From the NCBI RefSeq assembly GCF_001042905.1, contig NZ_JYLB01000001.1, positions 620,001-684,000 on the forward strand: DNA of 64,000 nt. Reading direction: 5' to 3'. The position numbers and the translations under genes were made by a program. Shown piece by piece: positions 27,336 to 34,067 of the stretch; the first letter of the stretch is position 1, and each line of letters starts with the position of its first letter. This DNA is from Pseudomonas lini. Its GTDB lineage: Bacteria > Pseudomonadota > Gammaproteobacteria > Pseudomonadales > Pseudomonadaceae. The notes below the pieces were generated by a model. That model worked only from the letters and a program-made list of their open reading frames with translations, had not been told where the DNA came from and did not search any database.

Positions 27336-27824
27336 ATGGATGTAAAGCTACGTGAAGTGCTGCCCTTTAGCGTCTCGGGTTTGCAGGTGCGAACCCTCAA
27401 TGTCGCAGAACAGCAGCCAGATACCGCGCGTATCGGCCCTATGTGGGAACGATTTTTCGTTGAGGACGTTTTCGACAAGATCGCCCACAAACAGCCGGAT
27501 TCGTTTATGTACGGCGTCTATTCCAGCTACGAGTCCGACGCTTCGGGCCACTTCGATGTGACCGCGGGTGCGGCGGTTACCGCGCCCTCCGAGGACTTTG
27601 CGCAGATTCAAATTGAGGGTGGCGATTACCTGGTGTTCAGCGCCAAAGGGCCGATGCCCGACAGCGTCATTCAGACGTGGGGCCTGATCTGGGCTTACTT
27701 CGAGGATAACCCGCAGGTTCGCCGCAAGTTCGCCACGGACTTCGAGGTCTACACCGGCCCGGAGACCGTGGCGGTCTATATCGGCATTCAGGACTCAGCC
27801 GCGTTTTCGCGTTCCAGCAACTGA
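27336..27824 (+). CDS. GyrI-like/AraC effector-binding domain protein
   Basis: A 162-residue stand-alone SOUL/GyrI-like domain (MYGVYSSYESDASGHFDVTA, EGGDYLVFSAKGPMPDSVIQ, TDFEVYTGPETVAVYIGI). It probably binds small hydrophobic molecules; no DNA-binding part is attached. AAGGAA serves as its SD. Its last 37 bases overlap the 3' end of ada on the opposite strand, so the two transcripts are antisense at their ends. Confidence 0.85.
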   Translation: MDVKLREVLPFSVSGLQVRTLNVAEQQPDTARIGPMWERFFVEDVFDKIAHKQPDSFMYGVYSSYESDASGHFDVTAGAAVTAPSEDFAQIQIEGGDYLVFSAKGPMPDSVIQTWGLIWAYFEDNPQVRRKFATDFEVYTGPETVAVYIGIQDSAAFSRSSN

Positions 27825-28861
27825 CGCTTGCGCTCCACGCCCCAGCGATAGCCCGACAGGTTGCCGTCGCTGCGCACCACGCGATGGCAAGGGATCGCTA
27901 CTGCCAGGCTGTTCGCGCCACAGGCCTGGGCCACGGCGCGCACGGCTTTCGGTGCGCCGATGCGCTGAGCGATATCGGCATAACTGGCGGTGCTGCCGGC
28001 GGGAATCTCCCGCAGCGCTTGCCACACCCGTTCCTGAAACGCCGTGCCGCGTACGTCCAGCGGCAAGTCCAGGCCGAGCGCCGGGGCTTCGATAAAACCC
28101 ACCACTTTAGCGATCAACTGCTCGAACTCATGATCGGCGCCAATCAGGTTGGCGCGGCGAAACTTGTCCTGCAGATCACAGACCAATTGATGCGGGTCGT
28201 CCCCCAACAGAATCGCGCAGACGCCGCGCTCACTTTGCGCCACCAGAATCGCCCCGAGGGAACATTGGCCAACGGCAAAACGAATGTCGTTGTTCTGCCC
28301 GGCCGCACGGTAATCGCCGGGCTTCATGCCCAGCACTTGATCCGCCGCCTCATAGAAACGGCTGTTGGAGTTGAATCCGGCGTCATACAGCGCGTCGGTG
28401 ACCGTGCCGCCGTCCGCCAGGCGTTCGCGCACCTTGCGTGAGCGATGGGCCGTGGCGTAACCCTTTGGCGTCAGGCCGGTGATGGACTTGAACACACGAT
28501 GGAAGTGGAAACTGCTCAGGCCGGCCGCGTCCGCCAGTTCATTCAATGCCGGCAACGTCTCGGCGGACTCGATGTGACGGCAAGCGGCGGCCACGGTCGT
28601 GGCGTGCTGTGCGGCGACGTCGCTTTGATCCTTCGCGGCCCGTTTGCTGGGACGATAACCTGCCGCCTGAGCTTGCTCGGCGGTGTCGAAGAATTCTACA
28701 TTCTGCGGTTTCGGCAAGCGTGCCAGGCTGCTGGGGCGGCAGTAGATGCCGGTGGTTTTCACCGCATACACAAACTGCCCGTCGGCGCGGGGATCACGCG
28801 CGACCACGGCGGCCCAGCGAGGATCGTTTTCGGTGGCGATATTTTTCGAATGAGTTGTCAT
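27788..28861 (-). CDS. ada: Ada: alkylation response regulator/O6-methylguanine-DNA methyltransferase with altered zinc site
   Basis: The protein is 357 residues. N-Ada carries the reactive Cys in TGIYCRPS (C41), but the other zinc cysteines are replaced: S45 (CRPSS), S72 and A75 (GYRPSKRA). An AraC-type helix-turn-helix follows (AGLSSFHFHRVFKSITGLTP), then the methyltransferase domain with active Cys in AIPCHRVV (C325). It repairs O6-methylguanine and would activate its regulon when methylated. Whether the N-terminal switch still works without the zinc ligands is uncertain. It has its own Ada-box promoter. The start at 28861 fits that promoter; a start at 28888 is possible. Confidence 0.92.
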   Translation of the reverse strand: MTTHSKNIATENDPRWAAVVARDPRADGQFVYAVKTTGIYCRPSSLARLPKPQNVEFFDTAEQAQAAGYRPSKRAAKDQSDVAAQHATTVAAACRHIESAETLPALNELADAAGLSSFHFHRVFKSITGLTPKGYATAHRSRKVRERLADGGTVTDALYDAGFNSNSRFYEAADQVLGMKPGDYRAAGQNNDIRFAVGQCSLGAILVAQSERGVCAILLGDDPHQLVCDLQDKFRRANLIGADHEFEQLIAKVVGFIEAPALGLDLPLDVRGTAFQERVWQALREIPAGSTASYADIAQRIGAPKAVRAVAQACGANSLAVAIPCHRVVRSDGNLSGYRWGVERKRQLLERENAAES

Positions 28862-28890
28862 GGCTTCATGTCCGTTGACCCGTTTCATGC

Positions 28891-28941
28891 AGATTAACCA
28901 GCCGACAGAGACGCCACACTCCGGGTCTTGCGGTCGAATTC
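28891..28941 (-). promoter_or_regulatory. Ada-box promoter of ada
   Basis: On the minus strand GAATTCGACCGCAAG contains AAT-N6-GCAA, the A-box/B-box layout of E. coli Ada sites. TAATCT 32 bases further on is the likely -10 box. The element shares 24 of 26 bases with the one at 30391-30416. Confidence 0.7.
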
Positions 28942-28948
28942 AACGGTT

Positions 28949-29614
28949 TCATCCAGCGGTACGAAAGGTGAAGTTGATCCGTTGTTCGCCCAGCTGAGGG
29001 TGATAACCCTCCTTGATCGGCAATACGCCGTGATAACGCAAACGGTCCACGCCGCCCCAGACCACAATATCGCCGTGCATCAGCGGCACACGTTGGCTTT
29101 TGGCGCTGCGTTCGAAGCCGCCGAACAGGAATGTGGCCGGCAACCCCAAGGACACCGACACAATGGGTGCCGCGTAGGAACCTTCGTCTTTGTCCTGATG
29201 CAACGACATCCTGGCACCAGGGACATAGCGGTTAATCAAGCAGGAATCCGGTACGAAATCCATAAACCCTGCCTCTCGCGCCGCCGCTTGCGCCAACTCG
29301 AAAAACACCTCGGGCATTTCAGGCCAGGGCAGGCCGGTTTGCGGATCGTTGCGGGTGTACTTGTAACCGCTGCGATCGGTGGTCCAGCCCCAGGTGCCGC
29401 AACTGCTCAGTGCCACCGACATGGTAAACCCCCCGGGTGTGACCATCTGCCGAAAGGGCGCGGCTGCCAGAACCGCCTCCAGCGCCGGCAGCAACCGGTC
29501 GAACCACGGCAGGGCGAAGCCTCTAAGCACGTAGGATTGTTCGCCGATTTGCTCGCGCCTGGGTTGTTGCTCGGGTTCGGCATCGGCAAACAAATCGAGG
29601 GTGATCGGGCTCAT
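28949..29614 (-). CDS. alkB: AlkB, Fe(II)/2-oxoglutarate DNA dealkylase
   Basis: About 221 residues. AlkB oxidatively removes 1-methyladenine and 3-methylcytosine lesions. Visible are the N-terminal LDLFADAEPEQ, the nucleotide-flipping lid TMSVALSSCGTWGW, the iron site HQDKDE with the distal His in RLRYHGV, and the 2OG arginines in RINFTFR. It sits between a second 2OG oxygenase gene and ada. The start MSPITL at 29614 is 4 bases after the stop upstream; MRYDP at 29629 would overlap it. Confidence 0.94.
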   Translation of the reverse strand: MSPITLDLFADAEPEQQPRREQIGEQSYVLRGFALPWFDRLLPALEAVLAAAPFRQMVTPGGFTMSVALSSCGTWGWTTDRSGYKYTRNDPQTGLPWPEMPEVFFELAQAAAREAGFMDFVPDSCLINRYVPGARMSLHQDKDEGSYAAPIVSVSLGLPATFLFGGFERSAKSQRVPLMHGDIVVWGGVDRLRYHGVLPIKEGYHPQLGEQRINFTFRTAG

Positions 29615-29618
29615 GGGG

Positions 29619-30350
29619 TCATAACGCATCGTGAAAGATGATTCCAAGGGTATGCCGTTTTCCACTGTGCAGGCGACTCACCCCGTGACGCATGGTCACC
29701 CGGTAATAGCCGCGAACGCCTTTTACCGGGCGCTGATTCACGGCAAAAATCAACGCGTCGCCTTTCTTCAGGCCGATGACTTGCGGGCGTGACTGCATCC
29801 GTGGGCGTTGTTCGGTCAGCACAAATTCACCGCCGGTGAAGTCTTCTCCCGGTTCTGACAGAAGAATCGCCACTTGCAGCGGGAAGACGTGTTCGCCGTA
29901 CAGATCCTGATGCAAACAGTTGTAGTCCTGCGGGCCGTATTGCAGCAACAAAGGTGTTGGACGTTCCTGACCGGCGGCATGGCAGCGTTGCAAAAATGCT
30001 TCGTGCGATTCGGGGAAGCGGGTCGGCAGGTCCATGCATTCGTGCCAGCGATTGGCGATTGGAACCAGTCGAGGGTAGAGCGCGCTACGCAACCGGGCCA
30101 CCGGATCTGGCAGCGGGTACTTGAAGTACTTGTATTCACCACGGCCAAAACCGTGGCGAGCCATCACCACTTTCGAGCGAAAGGGTTCGGGCCGGTCGTA
30201 CAGGGCGCTTATTTCATCGCAGGTCTCAGGGCTTAAAAACGACCTGATAACGGCGTAGCCATCCTGGTCGAGTTGCTGCTGCAGCGCGTTCCAGTCGAGG
30301 GCATCATTGTGAATCGGGTCGGTAAACAAGGGGTCTGACTCCTTGACCAA
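29619..30350 (-). CDS. 2OG-Fe(II) oxygenase of the alkylation-repair cluster
   Basis: A 243-residue double-stranded beta-helix enzyme: iron ligands HQD (CLHQDLYGEHVFPLQ) and the distal His in VTMRHGVSRLHSGKRHTLG, with Arg for 2-oxoglutarate. It is not AlkB itself but the prolyl-hydroxylase-like protein often found beside ada/alkB in proteobacteria. It is the first gene downstream of an Ada-box promoter and reads on into alkB, which implies a role in alkylation damage. The substrate is unknown. Confidence 0.85.
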   Translation of the reverse strand: MVKESDPLFTDPIHNDALDWNALQQQLDQDGYAVIRSFLSPETCDEISALYDRPEPFRSKVVMARHGFGRGEYKYFKYPLPDPVARLRSALYPRLVPIANRWHECMDLPTRFPESHEAFLQRCHAAGQERPTPLLLQYGPQDYNCLHQDLYGEHVFPLQVAILLSEPGEDFTGGEFVLTEQRPRMQSRPQVIGLKKGDALIFAVNQRPVKGVRGYYRVTMRHGVSRLHSGKRHTLGIIFHDAL

Positions 30351-30365
30351 AAGGTCGAGGCGGCC

Positions 30366-30416
30366 AGTTTAGTGAGCGTTGCGGGAGTGGACACTCCGGC
30401 GCTTGCGGTCGAATTC
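30366..30416 (-). promoter_or_regulatory. Ada-box promoter of the 2OG oxygenase-alkB operon
   Basis: On the minus strand GAATTCGACCGCAAG gives AAT-N6-GCAA (30415-30403). TAAACT (30371-30366) lies the same 32 bases away as the -10 box in the ada promoter. It precedes the first codon at 30350 by 16 bases. Confidence 0.7.
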
Positions 30417-30456
30417 GAAAGGGGAGCAGACGTCCATGTTGTCGCTCCAGATCGCT

Positions 30457-30633
30457 TTACAACGCTTTGCTCACGCTGATCTCGCTGATGACATCTTCAG
30501 TCTGGCCATGAATGACGTCGAGTGCAGCCTTGGCTTCTTCTTCCGTGCCGTTCTCCAGCTGGGCGAATTCAAAGCGGCGCTCGCCGTTGAGTTTGTATTT
30601 GATGACGTATTTGGTCGTCTGGGCCACGGTCAT
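30457..30633 (-). CDS. small conserved hypothetical protein (58 aa)
   Basis: A 58-residue soluble protein (TTKYVIKYKLNGERRFEFAQ ... EEEAKAALDVIHGQTEDVIS) with beta-beta-alpha character. The SD AGGCAGGT precedes the ATG at 30633. It starts 22 bases after the DUF1883 gene on the same strand, so the two are probably co-transcribed. Function unknown. Confidence 0.7.
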   Translation of the reverse strand: MTVAQTTKYVIKYKLNGERRFEFAQLENGTEEEAKAALDVIHGQTEDVISEISVSKAL

Positions 30634-30655
30634 ACCTGCCTGTTTTCGTGTGGGC

Positions 30656-30958
30656 TCAGCTCAGTTTCGAGCTGGAGCGGCGGATGATCTTGATCGAGTG
30701 CGTCAGGCTCGGCTTGCGGGTCACGCTGATCGGCCGACGGGTGACCATGTCGATGGTGATGTTCCAGAAACCAGTGCTCGGCGCAGTGATGCGGGCCGGG
30801 AAGGTGTCGAATGCGCCACCGTGGTAAGTGTGACGGCCGCCATTCTTGAAGCTGCGGAAGTTGGCGTCGTTCATCAAGCGGATGTTGCACATTTGGGAGC
30901 ACTGAATGACGACGATGTCGTCTTCGTTGAGGTGCTCGCGCTGGTGGATAAATTTCAT
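30656..30958 (-). CDS. DUF1883 domain protein
   Basis: A 100-residue beta-rich protein matching the DUF1883 pattern (FIHQREHLNEDDIVVIQCSQ, NVRLM-type NIRLMNDANF, GGAFDTFPARITAPSTGFWN, RRPISVTRKPSLTHSI). The family is small and uncharacterised; some relatives are fused to TIR domains, suggesting ligand or nucleic-acid binding. It is followed by the 58-residue gene. Confidence 0.8.
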   Translation of the reverse strand: MKFIHQREHLNEDDIVVIQCSQMCNIRLMNDANFRSFKNGGRHTYHGGAFDTFPARITAPSTGFWNITIDMVTRRPISVTRKPSLTHSIKIIRRSSSKLS

Positions 30959-31170
30959 GAGGCGCCTCCAGAAGGGCTTTTTCTACAAAATCAAAACGAT
31001 AGCATGGGCGATTAGCGCAGTTTATCAGCCCGAACAGGTTATTATCCGGCTGTCGGGGTGCGCTTTGACAATTAAAAACAGTTATTCGGAATTCTATGAG
31101 CGATAAAAGCAATGAGCCTCGGAGAAAAACAGTATTTGTGCTGTCGGAGGGTCTTTATCGGAGGTTTTGT

Positions 31171-31527
31171 ATGAAGTGGGGTGTTCTGGTCGTGCCGTTG
31201 GCATTGGCAGTGGGTGGATGTGCGAGTGTCTCGGACATCAATGAGTCGCTGCCCACTATGAGCGTGATTTCAGGCAAGAAACCCCATGAGTACGCGCAGT
31301 GCCTGGTCCAGAAACTGGCCGAAAGCCGTGGAGCGCTGCAAGTCGAGCCGCACAAGGAAGGCGTGCGGGTTATCGTGCCGCAGAAGTTCTCCTCGGGGCC
31401 GGCAGCGGTATTTGAAATTGAAGACCGCTCCGGCGGCAGCAGCATCAAGCTGCATGAACGCATCTCCAATGTGCCTTTGCGCCCATGGGATGTGCGCAAT
31501 GCCGCCACCGCGTGCATATCCGGCTGA
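31171..31527 (+). CDS. small lipoprotein
   Basis: A 118-residue protein with a short signal peptide and lipobox AVGGC at residues 12-16. The mature domain (PHEYAQCLVQKLAESRGALQ, GVRVIVPQKFSSGPAAVFEI) ends with TACISG. The SD GGAGG is 6 bases before the ATG at 31171; an in-frame ATG at 31096 would bury the signal peptide. Envelope role likely, exact function unknown. Confidence 0.75.
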   Translation: MKWGVLVVPLALAVGGCASVSDINESLPTMSVISGKKPHEYAQCLVQKLAESRGALQVEPHKEGVRVIVPQKFSSGPAAVFEIEDRSGGSSIKLHERISNVPLRPWDVRNAATACISG

Positions 31528-31550
31528 TAAACTACCCCCGGTCAGCATCG

Positions 31551-31579
31551 ATGCCGTCAAAGTCGCGCTTTGACGGCAT
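31551..31579 (+). terminator. 12-bp perfect hairpin after the lipoprotein gene
   Basis: ATGCCGTCAAAG/CTTTGACGGCAT with a 5-base loop, then TGTCATTT. A moderate terminator or processing site between two small genes. Confidence 0.55.
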
Positions 31580-31599
31580 TGTCATTTCTGGAGTCAAGC

Positions 31600-31830
31600 A
31601 TGAAGCGAGAGCAGGTGCGGGAGCGCCATGCAGAGGGTCATATCTCTGCCACCCACGTGATTCAGAACCCGGCAAATCCGGGGGAGTGGATCGTGTTTTT
31701 CAAGAAAAGCGCCGGGCGCAGTTTTTTCCTGGTGGATGACAACGATGAAGTCGAGTCCTTCAGCCGCCTCGACGATTTGATCGAGACCGTGCGCGGGCTC
31801 GGGATCAAATTCGCCGAAATCCATATGTAG
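31600..31830 (+). CDS. small conserved hypothetical protein (76 aa)
   Basis: A 76-residue soluble protein: basic helix (KREQVRERHAEGHI), then a beta meander (GEWIVFFKKSAGRSFFLVDD) and a terminal helix (LDDLIETVRGLGIKFAEIH). TGGAG precedes the ATG. Its alpha-beta3-alpha layout is that of many small regulatory adaptors; no family recognised. Confidence 0.6.
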   Translation: MKREQVRERHAEGHISATHVIQNPANPGEWIVFFKKSAGRSFFLVDDNDEVESFSRLDDLIETVRGLGIKFAEIHM

Positions 31831-31848
31831 GGCAGGGGGAGCTCTAAT

Positions 31849-32000
31849 GCCGGTAAGTTAAGACACAGAATCTGTGGGAGCGAGGCTTGCCCGCGAAGAA
31901 TGCACCGCGGTTTTTCAGGTATTACGCGTCATCGTTCTTCGCGGGCAAGCCTCGCTCCCACAGGATTTGCGTAGCTCAAGTGTCTTAACTTACCGGCATT
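31849..32000. repeat. REP doublet with long extra inverted arms (MITE-like)
   Basis: The REP core (CTGTGGGAGCGAGGCTTGCC and complement, 31871-31965) is framed by a further perfect 21-bp inverted repeat, AATGCCGGTAAGTTAAGACA- (31849-31869) and its complement (31980-32000). The whole unit is about 150 bases and self-complementary. A related outer arm is seen beside the element at 59139. Confidence 0.85.
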
Positions 32001-32007
32001 GGGAGCC

Positions 32008-32289
32008 CTACTTGCAGACCACCACCACGCTGCGATTTTTGTAGTTGCCGACGTCGACGCCCAAGGTCTTGTCGCTTTCCTCAGGCGAAGGTGTGCCATC
32101 GGTACCGACAATCCGATAGCCGGTGCCGGCGCAAGAGGCATCGGCTTTTTCGTAGCAGGTGGCCCAGGAATTGGCCTCGCCGGAGCAATCGATGGTCAGC
32201 CCCTGTTCACCATTGTCCAGGTAGGTTTTTTCAGCCGAGGCACAGCCCGCCAAGGCCAGAACTGCAAACAGCGCCAGTATCGTTTTCAT
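32008..32289 (-). CDS. small cysteine-containing lipoprotein
   Basis: A 93-residue protein with signal peptide TILALFAVLALAGC (lipobox ALAGC). The mature part has paired cysteines (TIDCSGEANSWATCYEKADA, SCAGTGYRI, VVVCK) that could form two disulfides. DxSC-type patterns like this occur in small Pseudomonas lipoproteins annotated only as hypothetical. It is located just after a REP element. The ATG at 32289 starts the signal peptide. Confidence 0.7.
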   Translation of the reverse strand: MKTILALFAVLALAGCASAEKTYLDNGEQGLTIDCSGEANSWATCYEKADASCAGTGYRIVGTDGTPSPEESDKTLGVDVGNYKNRSVVVVCK

Positions 32290-32414
32290 GAAATCAGTCA
32301 TCGGGAAGGGAAGGGCTGGCGCGAGGGTATAGCGAATGGCCATTTCGGTACAGATAAACCCATCACCGAGTCCCCGTTCAATGCTCGAACGGCATTTGCC
32401 GGGGCCGGTCCTGG

Positions 32415-32627
32415 TCATTTCTTGCGGCGGGGGCTCCGGACTGGCGCTGCTTCACGGGGCGCGGCCGGGGCAGAGCGGTCGTCCTGGAACACCGCAGCCA
32501 CTTCCACCGCCATCGCCTTGCTGGGCAATGGGCCGGCGACCTGTTCGCCGTGGTAATTGACTATCCACCACTGACCGTCCTCGTCCTGGCTGACCGAATA
32601 ACCGTTTGCGTTTTGTGCTGCCGACAT
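32415..32627 (-). CDS. small hypothetical protein (70 aa)
   Basis: A 70-residue soluble protein: a WW-like beta segment (YSVSQDEDGQWWIVNYHGEQ) followed by a helix and a basic proline/arginine tail (VRSPRRKK). AGGCAG precedes the ATG. No family recognised. Confidence 0.6.
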   Translation of the reverse strand: MSAAQNANGYSVSQDEDGQWWIVNYHGEQVAGPLPSKAMAVEVAAVFQDDRSAPAAPREAAPVRSPRRKK

Positions 32628-32860
32628 ATAACTGCCTCGTTGGCGGGATCAAGGCGGCCATGATACGTCAAATGCACGCAAACGGCGCTCATGGGCGTAG
32701 AGTGGGACCGCTCGAACCGTCGAACCGGAAGGCGATTGAACTATTCGCCGGTTTATTTCTCTATGATGGCATCGGTTAGCCAGCGCGGGGCATTGTAAGG
32801 TGCCCGCCGCCTGATTAGACTGCGCCGAAACTCGAACACACAGCCCTTTCAAGGACTTAT

Positions 32861-33700
32861 ATGATCAAGAAATGCTTGTTCCCAGCAGCCGGTTACGGTA
32901 CTCGCTTCCTGCCAGCGACTAAAGCCATGCCCAAAGAAATGCTGCCGGTGGTAAACAAGCCACTGATCCAGTACGGCGTCGAAGAAGCACTGGACGCCGG
33001 GTTGACCGAAATCTCCATCGTCACCGGTCGCGGTAAGCGCGCCCTGGAAGACCACTTCGACATCAGCTACGAGCTGGAAAACCAGATCAAGGGCACCGAC
33101 AAAGAGAAATACCTGGTCGGTATCCGCAAGCTGCTCGACAACTGCTCCTTCTCCTACACTCGCCAGACCGAAATGAAAGGCCTGGGCCACGCGATTCTGA
33201 CTGGCCGTCCGCTGATCGGCGACGAACCGTTCGCCGTGGTACTGGCGGATGACTTGTGCGTAAACCTGGAAGGCGACGGCGTACTGACCCAGATGGTCAA
33301 GCTGTACAAGCAGTTCCGCTGCTCGATCGTTGCCATTCAGGAAGTCGATCCGCAAGAAACTCACAAGTACGGCGTGATTGCCGGTGAGATGATCCGCGAC
33401 GACATCTACCGCGTTCACAGCATGGTTGAAAAACCAAAGCCTGAAGATGCGCCGTCGAACCTGGCGATCATCGGCCGTTACATCCTGACCCCGGACATCT
33501 TCGACCTGATCGAACAAACCGAGCCAGGCAAGGGCGGCGAAATCCAGATCACCGACGCCCTGATGAAGCAGGCACAAAACGGCTGCGTCATGGCCTACAA
33601 GTTCAAAGGCAAGCGTTTCGACTGCGGTGGCGCCGAAGGCTACATCGACGCGACCAACTTCTGCTTCGAGAACTTCTACAAGACTGGCAAGGCTTACTGA
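32861..33700 (+). CDS. galU: UTP-glucose-1-phosphate uridylyltransferase
   Basis: The enzyme is 279 residues. It makes UDP-glucose for surface polysaccharides and LPS. The nucleotide loop FPAAGYGTRFLPATKAMPKE is at residues 7-26, followed by KPLIQYGVEEA, the ADDLCVNLEG metal site, VEKPKPEDAPSNLAIIGRYI and GKGGEIQITDAL. Full length and highly conserved. A strong terminator follows. Confidence 0.97.
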   Translation: MIKKCLFPAAGYGTRFLPATKAMPKEMLPVVNKPLIQYGVEEALDAGLTEISIVTGRGKRALEDHFDISYELENQIKGTDKEKYLVGIRKLLDNCSFSYTRQTEMKGLGHAILTGRPLIGDEPFAVVLADDLCVNLEGDGVLTQMVKLYKQFRCSIVAIQEVDPQETHKYGVIAGEMIRDDIYRVHSMVEKPKPEDAPSNLAIIGRYILTPDIFDLIEQTEPGKGGEIQITDALMKQAQNGCVMAYKFKGKRFDCGGAEGYIDATNFCFENFYKTGKAY

Positions 33701-33769
33701 TAGCGCCTGAGCTGCTTGTATTGAAAAGCCACCTTCAGACTGTGTGAAAACACACGGGTGAAGGCCCAA

Positions 33770-33804
33770 GCAAACGCCCCGACTTGTTCGGGGCGTTTGC
33801 TTTT
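33770..33804 (+). terminator. terminator of galU
   Basis: GCAAACGCCCCGA/TCGGGGCGTTTGC 13-bp stem with a 5-base loop and TTTT, 70 bases beyond the stop. Confidence 0.9.
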
Positions 33805-34006
33805 GTGTGGGTGACAGGAAAAAAGGCTCTACGCCGATCAACACTTAAATGTCTGTCGAGTCGGTGAGGCTGATCGTACAGATCAGGATTACGGCGAATT
33901 CAGAAGCAGCCTACGGAGAGTTTCAAATATATTGGGCAGTCGTTTGAGCACGTTTTTTCATTGCTGAACTGATTAAATCCTCGCCAAGGAAGCGCGTAGG
34001 AAACGT

Positions 34007-34044
34007 TTCACGGGCGCATTGAAAAATGTCCCGTGAATTTTTTT
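34007..34044 (+). terminator. terminator-like hairpin in the leader of the efflux gene
   Basis: TTCACGGG/CCCGTGAA with T7 ends 24 bases before the start codon of the MFS gene and just upstream of its SD. No + strand gene ends nearby, so it may act as an attenuator. 33805-34006 holds no gene. Confidence 0.55.
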
Positions 34045-34067
34045 GTGTGCAGTAAGGAGTTTTACCC

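Noticed and set aside
33730..33790. Second small gene after galU
   Set aside because: The region is accounted for by the galU terminator; no frame with an SD was found.
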